A DNA stretch of 64,000 nt from a bacterium (GTDB lineage: Bacteria; Orphanbacterota; Orphanbacteria; Orphanbacterales; Orphanbacteraceae), in NCBI GenBank assembly GCA_025782575.1, contig JALGYY010000004.1, positions 1 to 64,000 of the forward strand. The letters run 5' to 3'. Of the stretch, positions 14,409 through 23,386 are shown one piece after another. The notes under the pieces were generated by a model. It searched no databases, had not been told where the DNA came from, and saw nothing but the letters and a program-made list of their open reading frames with translations. A program made the position numbers and the translations under genes. How positions within the stretch are numbered: position 1 is the first letter of the stretch; the number at the start of each line of letters is the position of its first letter.

Positions 14409-16811
14409 ATGCGAACCTCGCCACATGGCGCCCTCCCTGCGCTTAATCAACTCTGCACACCTCTGTTCCGGCTCATCCTCCCCGCTCTCATCGCAACCAC
14501 CTTGATCGCCTCATCCGCCTACGCGACTCTGCCCGGCGAATGGGAGGGTTTCGGAGGGCCGGCCGGATGGGAGGCGCCGGTCGCGGCAATAATCAGAGAT
14601 GGAGACAACCTGATCATCGGCGGAGAATTCACCCGTATCAACTCGACGGATAACGGGTACATCGCCATGTGGGACAGCACGCGCTACCTCCTGCTCGGCC
14701 CGGGCGTTCCCGGTCCTGTTTACGCACTCCTTTCAACGGATAGTGGTCTCGTCGCCGGCGGCTGGTGGCTCGGTGATCTTCCAAAAGCATACTCTTCATT
14801 CGTTTCAATCTGGGACGGCGCTGAGTGGCAGCGGATGAGCGATGGTTTTAATAACCGTGTGAGCGCCCTTGCCGAGTTCGGCGGCGAGGTGATCGCCGGA
14901 GGACGATTCACGTGGGCTGGTGTGACCTCTCTCGGACGGATCGCTCGGTGGGACGGATCAGAGTGGTATCCGGTCGGCGGCGCCGGTTTCGATGGTGACG
15001 TGAACGCCCTGCTCGTCTACGGGGGGGATCTTGTCGCCGCCGGCGAGTTCACTGCAGTCGACGGCATCCCCGCGAACGGGCTTGCGGTATGGAACGGCAC
15101 GTCGTGGAGCGGCTTCCCCGGGGGAGGTGTCGAAACGGGGGCATGGGTGCAGACGCTCACAGTATACGGCGGCGATCTCATCGCCGGTGGATCGTTCCAG
15201 ACAATTGGCGGCTCAAGCATTCCCCATCTTGCGAAATGGAACGGCGCGAGCTGGCAATCGATCGGCACCGGCGTGAACGGCCAGGTGCGCACTGTTACCG
15301 TCCACGGAACCGATCTCGCCGTTGGTGGAATCTTCGACCAGGCGGGCGGCTCGCCCGCAGGAAACGTCGCGATCTGGGACGGCGCGAGCTGGCTCAACCT
15401 CGCCGGCGGGGCTGATGCCGAAGTCTCGGCGCTTGCTTCCTATGGCGGGAAGCTGGTCGCTGGCGGATGGTTCCAATCGGTCGGCGGCGATTCGCTCCCC
15501 TACTTCGCCCACTGGGACGGCGTCTCATGGGGAAATTTTTCTACGCAGACAACGCCGGGCGGCACGGACGGTACCGTTCGGTCCGTTCTTGAAACTCCCG
15601 ATGGAATCATCGTCGCCGGCAACATCACTCTCGCGGGATCAACCGCGGTTCAAGATGTCGCCCGTCTTGTGAACGGGGAGTGGGAAGCGATGGGCTCGGC
15701 TCTCACCGGCAAAGTCTGGGACCTCTACTCGTTTCACGATTCAATCTTTGCCGGGGGAGTCGGCTTTCAGGGAGTGCGGCGCTGGGATCCTGGTGTCGGC
15801 GATTGGGTTACGGTCGCGAATAACCTGAACCAGACTGTCGCCTGTCTAGGCGAGCACGATGGTTTTCTGATCGCCGGCGGCAACTTCCAGAGAACCGGCG
15901 ACGGAGACACCGTCTGCTTTGCCGCTCAACGGGTAAACGACAAGTGGATCCCGATGGGACGGCTCACAGGAGGAACGGTACGCGCATTTGATTACTGGCA
16001 GGGAAACCTGATCGCTGCGGGTGACATCCTGGAGGACACTTCATCAGGAGAGCAGTTTGATCGCGTGGCACAGTGGAACGGCACCAACTGGCAATCGATG
16101 GGATCCGGAATGAACAAACAGGTTCATTCGCTTACGAACTTTGAAGGTGAACTGATCGCGGGGGGCTATTTTGATACCGCGGGTGGAGAACCCGCAAGCA
16201 GTGTTGCTCGCTGGAACGGGAGCACATGGGGCCCCATGACCGACCCGACCCCCAGTCTGGGGGGGATCCTCTCGGTCAACGTCTACAATGGCGAACTGTA
16301 CGCGGGGGGCACCCCATTCGTCCGGTGGACCGGCTCCGATTGGGAGTCCCCCTTCGGCGGTGTTCAGGGTGTGGTCTACGACATGCAGATCATGACTTCT
16401 CTCGGCGGCCCGGCACTCATGGTCGGTGGCACATTTGATCAGGTGGGCCCGATATGGTCCGATCGGATCGGCCTCTGGCGAACGACCGGGATCCCGACGT
16501 CCGTTGCGACCGGCGATCCTCCGTTGAGTATCCATCGGCTGCTTCTCGGCCCGAACCGCCCGAATCCATTTAACCCTTCAACAGCGATCGACTTTCTGGT
16601 TCCGGAAGCGGGCATTGTAACTCTGACGATTCATGACATCGGCGGGCGGATCGTCGCCCGGCTCATCTCGGGGCATCAATTGCCAGGCAGCCGTACGGTC
16701 TACTGGGACGGCCGATCCGATAACGGGCGGCAGGCGGCATCGGGCGTTTACTTTACTAAACTGCAGGTCGGTGACCGGACAGAGTTCAGAAAGATCACCC
16801 TTGTCCGATAG
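14409..16811 (+). CDS. Secreted beta-propeller-like repeat protein with FlgD-like tail
   Basis: An 800-residue secreted protein; ATG 14409 follows ACGAGGT and gives a signal peptide ending in SSAYA. It contains about a dozen degenerate repeats of roughly 45 residues of the form ALLVYGGDLVAAGEF then a GIPANGLAVWNGTSW-type half, an arrangement typical of kelch-like beta propellers. The C terminus is a FlgD-like domain (GPNRPNPFNPSTAIDFLVP ... YWDGRSDNGRQAASGVYF ... FRKITLVR). It lies ten bases upstream of the next secreted gene, so the two are probably one operon. Ligand and role are unknown. Confidence 0.82.
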   Translation: MRTSPHGALPALNQLCTPLFRLILPALIATTLIASSAYATLPGEWEGFGGPAGWEAPVAAIIRDGDNLIIGGEFTRINSTDNGYIAMWDSTRYLLLGPGVPGPVYALLSTDSGLVAGGWWLGDLPKAYSSFVSIWDGAEWQRMSDGFNNRVSALAEFGGEVIAGGRFTWAGVTSLGRIARWDGSEWYPVGGAGFDGDVNALLVYGGDLVAAGEFTAVDGIPANGLAVWNGTSWSGFPGGGVETGAWVQTLTVYGGDLIAGGSFQTIGGSSIPHLAKWNGASWQSIGTGVNGQVRTVTVHGTDLAVGGIFDQAGGSPAGNVAIWDGASWLNLAGGADAEVSALASYGGKLVAGGWFQSVGGDSLPYFAHWDGVSWGNFSTQTTPGGTDGTVRSVLETPDGIIVAGNITLAGSTAVQDVARLVNGEWEAMGSALTGKVWDLYSFHDSIFAGGVGFQGVRRWDPGVGDWVTVANNLNQTVACLGEHDGFLIAGGNFQRTGDGDTVCFAAQRVNDKWIPMGRLTGGTVRAFDYWQGNLIAAGDILEDTSSGEQFDRVAQWNGTNWQSMGSGMNKQVHSLTNFEGELIAGGYFDTAGGEPASSVARWNGSTWGPMTDPTPSLGGILSVNVYNGELYAGGTPFVRWTGSDWESPFGGVQGVVYDMQIMTSLGGPALMVGGTFDQVGPIWSDRIGLWRTTGIPTSVATGDPPLSIHRLLLGPNRPNPFNPSTAIDFLVPEAGIVTLTIHDIGGRIVARLISGHQLPGSRTVYWDGRSDNGRQAASGVYFTKLQVGDRTEFRKITLVR

Positions 16812-16821
16812 GAGAGTGGCG

Positions 16822-19557
16822 ATGCACGCACAGATCATAAAAGGCGCTCTCCTTCTACTTCTCTTCGGCACTCCGGGATCGGTCATCGCCCGCACCTGGA
16901 TGGTCTTCCCGAATGGAAGCGGTGACGCACCTACCATTCAGGCCGGAATCGATTCCTCTGTGGCGGGCGATACGGTGCTCGTCGGGTGCGGAACCTATCT
17001 GGAATTCGACATCGTCATGAAGGGGGGCATTGTTCTCCGCGGTGAGAATGGGGACCCGACATGCGCCGTCATCGATGCAGACGAACTCGGCCGGGTGATG
17101 ATCTGCGACAGCCTGACCGGCGACACCAGAATCGAGGGACTGACGCTTTCGTGGGGAGTGAACCCTCCCCCCGGCGGGGACCGAAATGGCTCGGGCCTCT
17201 TCATCCGCCATTCATCGCCGCTCGTTTTGAACTGTGTTTTTGATAACAACTTCACGAGCTGGGTGGACGGGGGCGGCCTCTATTGCACCGACGCCTCGGC
17301 GCCACTCATCATCGGTTGCCGCTTTACCAACAATACGTCCGGCAACATGGGGGGAGGAATGTTCGCGTCTGATTCCTCCCTGGCGGTTTTGCGGAACTGC
17401 GAATTCGAGGGGAACTTCGCCTCCTGGTGGGGGGGCGGCCTCGCCTGTGCATGGTATTCGGACATCATCGTGGACTCGTGCGTATTCCGGGGAAACACGA
17501 CGAATCACTATGGCGCTGCCTTCGCCGCCACCAACCGGTCCCTCCCGGCCGTCTCACATACTTTATTCTTAAGTAACGACGCAAAAAGTTCTGCCGGTGC
17601 CGTTGTAGGGTACAAGAATTCCATTCCAGTATTCGAGAACTGTATCTTTTTCGACAATTTATCCGCGAAAGCTTCTGCCATTCTGGCAAGAGATACGTCC
17701 CGCGTCTATCTCGACAAGTGCATTGTCTATTCCAATCATGGTAGTCAAGCTGCCGATGCGTGGGGGTGGGGATCCGGTATATTTTTCAGCTGCTCTGATG
17801 TATTCGGAAATCCGGGCGGGGACTGGGTCGATGTGATCGCGGGACAGGACAGCATCAACGGAAACCTCTGGGTGAATCCCGGATTCTGCAATCCGGCACA
17901 GGAGGACCTTACGCTGGCTGCCGACTCCCCCTGTCTGACAGCTGCCTGCGGGCCGATGGGATTCTTCGGGGAGGGGTGCGCCGTTACACCTCCCGATCTC
18001 TGGTACATCAAGCCGGATGGAACCGGTACCGTACCGACGATTCTCGAAGCATTGCAGCAGGCGGATCATGGCGACACGCTTGTGCTTGCCGACGGCGTTT
18101 TCCAGGGGCCGGGTAATCGGGATCTCGATTGCGGGGGGAAGATCCTAACTATCTATTCGGAGAGCGGCGATCCGGCGACGTGCATTATTGATCTCGGGGG
18201 GAGCGCTTTGGAACCCCACTCCGGCTTTTACTTCTCCGCCGGCAACTACAGAAGCGGTTCGCTTCGGGGCGTCACGATCCGGAACGGATATGCCGAGGGA
18301 AGTTCGCTTAGCAACTCGGGCGGCGCTCTTCATGTGACATCGTACGACTTTACAATTACCGACTGCCGGTTCGAAGGGAACAGCGCCGTCAGCGGAGGGG
18401 GCGTGTACGCCCAACCGGACGTCTTCGTCGTGTCGGATTGCTGGTTCAGCGGGAATTCGGCAAGTGATGGGGGCGCGCTCGTCGTAGCCAGCGGCGATTC
18501 GGTTCTCATAGAGGACTGCGATTTCGTCTCGAATTCTTCCATCGGGTTTTATGGCAAGGCGGTGAGGATCGTGAGTACGGACGGGCTCTTCACCCGCTGC
18601 CGGGTAGACAGCAACGATGGGGGCGGGCTCAATGTGGTCGCCTGGGGAGATACCCCCGATATTATCGATTGCAAATTCCGTTGGAATAATGACAGTACGA
18701 GCGCCTATCCCGGCGCAGGCATTTCGCTCCTCTTCGACATCAATCAATGGGACAAGTGCACCGTTCGAAACTGCCTCATCGAAGGGAACACCGACCCGGC
18801 CGTTGGAGGGGGCATCTATGCAGAGCTTATCTATTATGATGATGTGAACAGTTATTTCTTTGGCCTGACGATTGATTCATGCACGATCGTCAACAATTCC
18901 GCATCCTCTGGTGCAGGGCTCTACATATACTCTGACTGGGCTCGTTGGGAAGTTAATAACACCCTGATTGCGTTCAACCGGGGTGGCGAGGCACTCGACG
19001 TCACTACCGGCCCGGCGCCGTCGTTCAGCTGTTCGGTGTTCACTTGTACCGATGTCTACGGCAATCCGGGAGGAGACTGGACCGGGTGTGTCGCCGGGCT
19101 TCTCGGTTTGGACGGCAACATCAGCGAAGATCCGCTCTTCTGCGACGCAGCAAACGGTGACTACACTCTGGACGCCTCTTCCCCATGTCTAACCGACCTC
19201 TCGTGCGGAAAGATCGGCGCGTTCGGGGAAGGGTGCGACGTGGTAACAGGGATGGCGGCGGGCGCACCCGGAATTCCCGCGAATGCCTTTCTGTCGAAGA
19301 ACCTCCCGAACCCGTTCAACCCGCTGACCACCGTTCGCTTCGGATTGCCGGGGCCGGCGAACGTAACCGTCGAAGTCCACGACATCGCGGGGCGCCGGGT
19401 CGCCACCATCGCATCGGGGCCTTACCGGGCAGGTACTTTCTCAGCCTTATGGGACGGCAGGGAGAGTAACGGCCGCCCCAGCGCATCAGGCATCTACTTC
19501 ATCCGAATGGAAACCCGCGACTTCGCGACGACAAGAAAAATCATTCTACTGCGCTAG
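16822..19557 (+). CDS. Secreted double beta-helix protein with FlgD-like tail
   Basis: A 911-residue protein starting at ATG 16822 behind TAGGAGAGTGG, with a signal peptide ending near SVIARTW. It carries two successive pectate-lyase-like right-handed beta helices. Each opens with a strand motif for the first coil (APTIQAGIDSSVAGDTVLVG; VPTILEALQQADHGDTLVLA), followed by repeats such as GGGLYCTDASAPLIIGC. Each ends with a DVYGNPGGDW segment, showing internal duplication of the whole unit. The FlgD-like tail (KNLPNPFNPLTTVRFGLP ... DGRESNGRPSASGIYF ... TTRKIILLR) closes the protein. Surface location is inferred. Confidence 0.84.
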   Translation: MHAQIIKGALLLLLFGTPGSVIARTWMVFPNGSGDAPTIQAGIDSSVAGDTVLVGCGTYLEFDIVMKGGIVLRGENGDPTCAVIDADELGRVMICDSLTGDTRIEGLTLSWGVNPPPGGDRNGSGLFIRHSSPLVLNCVFDNNFTSWVDGGGLYCTDASAPLIIGCRFTNNTSGNMGGGMFASDSSLAVLRNCEFEGNFASWWGGGLACAWYSDIIVDSCVFRGNTTNHYGAAFAATNRSLPAVSHTLFLSNDAKSSAGAVVGYKNSIPVFENCIFFDNLSAKASAILARDTSRVYLDKCIVYSNHGSQAADAWGWGSGIFFSCSDVFGNPGGDWVDVIAGQDSINGNLWVNPGFCNPAQEDLTLAADSPCLTAACGPMGFFGEGCAVTPPDLWYIKPDGTGTVPTILEALQQADHGDTLVLADGVFQGPGNRDLDCGGKILTIYSESGDPATCIIDLGGSALEPHSGFYFSAGNYRSGSLRGVTIRNGYAEGSSLSNSGGALHVTSYDFTITDCRFEGNSAVSGGGVYAQPDVFVVSDCWFSGNSASDGGALVVASGDSVLIEDCDFVSNSSIGFYGKAVRIVSTDGLFTRCRVDSNDGGGLNVVAWGDTPDIIDCKFRWNNDSTSAYPGAGISLLFDINQWDKCTVRNCLIEGNTDPAVGGGIYAELIYYDDVNSYFFGLTIDSCTIVNNSASSGAGLYIYSDWARWEVNNTLIAFNRGGEALDVTTGPAPSFSCSVFTCTDVYGNPGGDWTGCVAGLLGLDGNISEDPLFCDAANGDYTLDASSPCLTDLSCGKIGAFGEGCDVVTGMAAGAPGIPANAFLSKNLPNPFNPLTTVRFGLPGPANVTVEVHDIAGRRVATIASGPYRAGTFSALWDGRESNGRPSASGIYFIRMETRDFATTRKIILLR

Positions 19558-19563
19558 AGATCT

Positions 19564-19664
19564 GGGGACACAATACGGAATAGGCGAGTGAAGGGTGGTG
19601 GATCTGGGCATACACTACGGAATTGGTTAGCGACGGGCGCTGTTGAATTGCGTATTGTGTCCCC
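19564..19664. repeat. GGGGACACAATACGGAAT hairpin element, copy 2
   Basis: Ends as in copy 1, but the interior has a second, mutated left end (CTGGGCATACACTACGGAAT at about 19605), as if two elements were nested. It starts six bases after the stop of the preceding gene. Confidence 0.75.
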
Positions 19665-19717
19665 ATAATTAGTGCCCGTTCGTTTGACTTTGCCGGCGAC
19701 AGGCTCCGCTACGAGAC

Positions 19718-20038
19718 TCAAGTAGAATCAAACTCAATGATGTTGTCGGAGTTTCCCCTCGATTTCCTCTTTTCAGCGACGCTGGAGAGAAGATGGGGCG
19801 ACACATTCCATCTCTGACCGTTATCGGCGAGAACAGAAACTGTCTTCCGGTTGTACTTTACGATCACGCCGACAACTTCTCCCTCGCCCCGCCCTTGAAA
19901 GGAGACCTTCTCCCCGATCTTGAATTGCATCATCTCCGTATAGGTACTAACCGAGTCGAAAAACTTGAGTCGCTCTACAATTCGATGATTCAGGTCAACC
20001 AGCTCTTCCTTTGTCAGCTCGTCAAGATTGATATTCAC
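19718..20038 (-). CDS. Conserved small protein with SH3/KOW-like fold
   Basis: A 106-residue protein. The N-terminal helix pair LTKEELVDLNHRIVERLKF is followed by a small beta barrel (KIGEKVSFQGRGEGEVVGVI, VKYNRKTVSVLADNGQRWNV, then SPHLLS) of a type common as a stand-alone accessory protein, probably binding nucleic acid. I know the pattern but not a function. It overlaps the antitoxin gene upstream by four bases (ATGA), making a brnT-brnA-third gene operon, which suggests it is part of this module. Confidence 0.7.
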   Translation of the reverse strand: MNINLDELTKEELVDLNHRIVERLKFFDSVSTYTEMMQFKIGEKVSFQGRGEGEVVGVIVKYNRKTVSVLADNGQRWNVSPHLLSSVAEKRKSRGNSDNIIEFDST

Positions 20039-20328
20039 CCTGTTTTCTCGATTCCTTTGGTTGGCCTGAGTTCCTGGTCGAGACGCTCGGCAAGAAAAAC
20101 CTTGAGCAGCGATTGATACGGCACATCCCGCTTGTTCGCGAGTCGTTTCAGTTCGGCCAGCATCATCGCCGGGAGCCTGAGAGAGATAGTCTTTTGCGTC
20201 GGCTTAAGATTCGGCAGGATGATCCGCCGGGCGCTATCCCAGTCGACATAAACAGCAGAGTCCGCGGTCGCCCAGAACGTCCGCTCCTCATTTTCGGATT
20301 TGAACTTCGGCACCTTTTTCTTTTTCAT
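20035..20328 (-). CDS. CopG/BrnA-type antitoxin
   Basis: A 97-residue protein with the lysine-rich start and PKFKSENEERTFWATADS typical of CopG-type antitoxins of BrnT toxins, then the ribbon-helix-helix TQKTISLRLPAMMLAELKRL and ANKRDVPYQSLLKVFLAERL. It binds the toxin with its N-terminal part and the operator with the ribbon-helix-helix. It overlaps both neighbours by four bases. A decayed second copy lies at 25149-25327. Confidence 0.88.
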   Translation of the reverse strand: MKKKKVPKFKSENEERTFWATADSAVYVDWDSARRIILPNLKPTQKTISLRLPAMMLAELKRLANKRDVPYQSLLKVFLAERLDQELRPTKGIEKTG

Positions 20329-20624
20329 ATTTTGTACCTCCTCCGCTCAGACCTGGTCATCTCTCTTGCCGATATTATCCGAACGAGGTTTTTTCGAATT
20401 GTGAAAGGCACAAACAACTGTCGACCGGTATTCGTGCGACCCAAAACATGGTATCGGCGCTCCCGCTTAGACTCTCTGGAGTCTGCCCCGGCAACCAGGG
20501 GATCGTTGAAGAAGATCTCTTCGCACTCGGCATCGGTAACGTCGTGCTTGCTCCAGTTCTTGTCCCGATTGCCGGTGTCCCAATCAAATCCAATGCATTT
20601 CTCAAGATCGTCGTACGTGCCCAT
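20325..20624 (-). CDS. BrnT-family toxin
   Basis: A 99-residue BrnT ribonuclease-like toxin of the RelE superfamily. It shows the full signature: GFDWDTGNRDKNWSKHDVTD, ECEEIFFNDPLV, the RRYHVLGRTNTGRQLFVPFT strand pair and the terminal VRIISAREMTRSERRRY. ATG 20624 follows GAGGAG; the frame extends upstream to 20672 without a ribosome site. The toxin gene leads the operon. Confidence 0.9.
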   Translation of the reverse strand: MGTYDDLEKCIGFDWDTGNRDKNWSKHDVTDAECEEIFFNDPLVAGADSRESKRERRYHVLGRTNTGRQLFVPFTIRKNLVRIISAREMTRSERRRYKI

Positions 20625-20856
20625 GCGACTCCTCGTGTATATGACTGCAATATACACCGCCCTCATGCCCATGTCAAGCTAAGGGGCCATACCAATGGAC
20701 CCGGCAGCCTGTTGAAGCAGCTGTCGGGGTCATCCCAGGGAATCGGAAATGATATCGCTCGACGTCTTCTATGCAGATTGCGGGACTCACCGCTAAGGGA
20801 TGATATCATTACTCCACCGATGGCTCTCTTACCGAATGGCAGCAGGTAGAACAAGC

Positions 20857-23322
20857 ATGTCTGGTCGTAACCGAAAGAAGCTCCAGGCTGATCTGAACGC
20901 GGCTGAGATCCGGCTGTCTGAACTCGAAAAAGAAAGCACCTCTCTTCGCCGGCTGATCTCGCGCCTGCGGGACCAACTCGCTTATCCCGACGAACAGGAG
21001 TCAACCGGACGACAATCCGCCGACCCAAGAACGACGCCGCCAACAACACACCCTCGTACGAGCAGTGAGAAGATCGCCCTTTTTCGAAGCCTCTTTCGGG
21101 GTCGCACGGATGTCTTTCCCCGTCGCTGGGAAAACGCGAAGAAGGGAACGGCCGGGTACTCGCCCGCCTGTGCCAATGAGTGGGTTCGCAGCGTATGCGA
21201 CAAACCCCGCATCAAATGTGGTGACTGTCCCAATCAGGCATTTCTTCCCGTCACGGACCAGGTCGTTCTCGATCATTTAAGAGGACGACACACAGCCGGC
21301 GTCTATCCGCTCTTGAAAGACGAAACCTGTTGGTTTCTCGCGGTCGACTTCGACAAGGGAACTTGGCAGGAAGATGCAGCCGCGTTCGTAACGACGTGCC
21401 GCCGCTACAATGTACCGGTAGCCTTGGAACGTTCCCGGTCCGGAGATTGTGCACATGTCTGGTTCTTCTTCCAATCACCGGTCGGGGCGAAAGTCGCGCG
21501 CGAAATGGGCTGTTTCCTGATCACTCAGACGATGGCACGCCGGCCGGAATTGCCGATGAATTCCTATGACCGTTTCTTCCCCAACCAGGATACGATGCCA
21601 CGGGGTGGGTTCGGAAACCTGATTGCCTTGCCGTTCCAGGACGGGCCACGCAAAAAGGGAAACTCTCTGTTCGTTGATGACAGTTGGCGCCCTCTTGATG
21701 ATCCATGGCGCCTGCTCGCTTCGATTCGGCGTTTGGACTCAACGGATGTCAAGTCCCTCGCACGAGAAGCATCTGAGAAGGGACTTGTGATGGGTATCCG
21801 CTCTGAAGAACCGGAAGACGTTGCAGAATCACACGCCCCATGGCTGAAGACCCGCGCGAATAGCAGCAACAGACCGGTAATCTCGGAAGATCTCCCTACG
21901 CGGGTCCGAGCAACATTGGGACAGCTCCTCTTCGTCGAGAAGTCCGGCCTTCCCCCCGCACTTCTCAATCAGATCAAGCGCCTTGCCGCGTTTCAGAATC
22001 CCGAGTTCTACAAGAAGCAGGCCATGCGGTTTTCCACGGCGTTGACACCACGCGTGATTTCCTGCGCCGAAGATCACCCGCGACATATCGGACTCCCCAG
22101 AGGCTGTGTGGATGATCTTCTGGAGTTACTCTCCTTTTACGGTTCTGCTCTGGAAGTCGAAGATACTCGCACTGCCGGCGTCCATTTGAAGGTTCGCTTT
22201 CAGGGGAAGTTATCCGAGGATCAGGATCGGGCTGTCCAATCATTGCTTGTTCATGATACTGGCGTCTTTGTCGCTCCTCCCGGCGCGGGTAAGACCGTGG
22301 TGGGAATTCATCTTATTGCGCGACGGGCTTGCAGCACGCTGGTTCTGGTGCATAGAACGCCTCTACTCGATCAATGGGCTTCTCAGATTGGAGTTTTCCT
22401 GAATCTCAAACCGAAGGAAATCGGAAAAATCGGGGGCGGCAATCGCAAGCCCAACGGAAGGCTGGACGTGGCCATGATCCAAAGTCTTGTGCGCCGAAAT
22501 GATGTCGACGATCTGGTCGGAGAATACGGTCATGTTATTGTCGACGAATGCCACCATGTTCCGGCTGTTTCTTTCGAGCGGGTCATGCGGAATGTGCGCG
22601 CGAAATACATTACCGGTCTGACCGCGACACCGATCCGACGCGATGGCCATCATCCGATCCTCCGATTTCAGCTTGGGCCCGTCCGGTACTCGATCGACCA
22701 GAAGAGCCTGGCAGCAAGACAGTCGTTTGAATATCGGCTCGTATTGCGAGAGACGGCATTCGAAATTGGTTCCCATTCCGCGGACATGGGCATCCAGGAT
22801 ATTTACCGGCAGCTCTCCCTGAACGGGGATCGCAACAGTTTAATCCTTGATGATGTGATCAGTGCTCTCGACAAAGGTCGTTCCCCGATTCTGCTTACGG
22901 AGCGGCGTGATCATCTCGAGTTCCTTGCCGAGAGTCTGCAGGGATTTGCCAAGAACCTCATTGTCCTGCGCGGCGGTATGGGTATGAAACAAAAGCGTGC
23001 TGCTGCCGAACAGCTCGCCGCCATCCCTGATGACGAGGAGCGTCTCATCCTGGCCACCGGACGCTTCATCGGAGAGGGTTTCGATGATGCCCGCCTGGAC
23101 ACTCTCTTCCTTGCGATGCCCGTCGCCTGGAGAGGTACGTTGGTGCAGTATGCCGGTCGCCTTCATCGCCGACACGAATCAAAACGAGACGTCTGTATTG
23201 TGGACTATGTCGATCGAGGCGTGCCCATGCTCAGCCGCATGTTCGACAAGCGCATGCGCGGTTATCGCGCCATGGGGTATTCACTCGGAGACTCCTCTGA
23301 TTCGAGACTTCCCTTCGGCTGA
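20857..23322 (+). CDS. TOTE-type primase-helicase fusion protein
   Basis: An 821-residue protein. Residues about 1-45 form a coiled coil. A Cys cluster (CDKPRIKCGDCPNQAFLPV, about 112-130) precedes an archaeo-eukaryotic primase domain with FLAVDFDKG near 163 and ERSRSGDCAHVWFFF, the usual D-x-D and S-x-H catalytic elements. A linker leads to an SF2 helicase: Walker A APPGAGKT near 473-480, DECH near 562, GLTATPIRRDG, and motif VI QYAGRLHRRHESKR near 764. The arrangement matches the primase-helicase core described for TOTE conflict systems, thought to act in defence against invasive DNA. ATG 20857 is the best-placed start; 20800 is possible. It stands among toxin-antitoxin and mobile genes. 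Confidence 0.85.
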   Translation: MSGRNRKKLQADLNAAEIRLSELEKESTSLRRLISRLRDQLAYPDEQESTGRQSADPRTTPPTTHPRTSSEKIALFRSLFRGRTDVFPRRWENAKKGTAGYSPACANEWVRSVCDKPRIKCGDCPNQAFLPVTDQVVLDHLRGRHTAGVYPLLKDETCWFLAVDFDKGTWQEDAAAFVTTCRRYNVPVALERSRSGDCAHVWFFFQSPVGAKVAREMGCFLITQTMARRPELPMNSYDRFFPNQDTMPRGGFGNLIALPFQDGPRKKGNSLFVDDSWRPLDDPWRLLASIRRLDSTDVKSLAREASEKGLVMGIRSEEPEDVAESHAPWLKTRANSSNRPVISEDLPTRVRATLGQLLFVEKSGLPPALLNQIKRLAAFQNPEFYKKQAMRFSTALTPRVISCAEDHPRHIGLPRGCVDDLLELLSFYGSALEVEDTRTAGVHLKVRFQGKLSEDQDRAVQSLLVHDTGVFVAPPGAGKTVVGIHLIARRACSTLVLVHRTPLLDQWASQIGVFLNLKPKEIGKIGGGNRKPNGRLDVAMIQSLVRRNDVDDLVGEYGHVIVDECHHVPAVSFERVMRNVRAKYITGLTATPIRRDGHHPILRFQLGPVRYSIDQKSLAARQSFEYRLVLRETAFEIGSHSADMGIQDIYRQLSLNGDRNSLILDDVISALDKGRSPILLTERRDHLEFLAESLQGFAKNLIVLRGGMGMKQKRAAAEQLAAIPDDEERLILATGRFIGEGFDDARLDTLFLAMPVAWRGTLVQYAGRLHRRHESKRDVCIVDYVDRGVPMLSRMFDKRMRGYRAMGYSLGDSSDSRLPFG

Positions 23323-23386
23323 TCACGATCGCCCACCGCCGACAATCGAGGGCTCTGTTGTCAGCCGAACCGCTCTCTGTCGGCTG

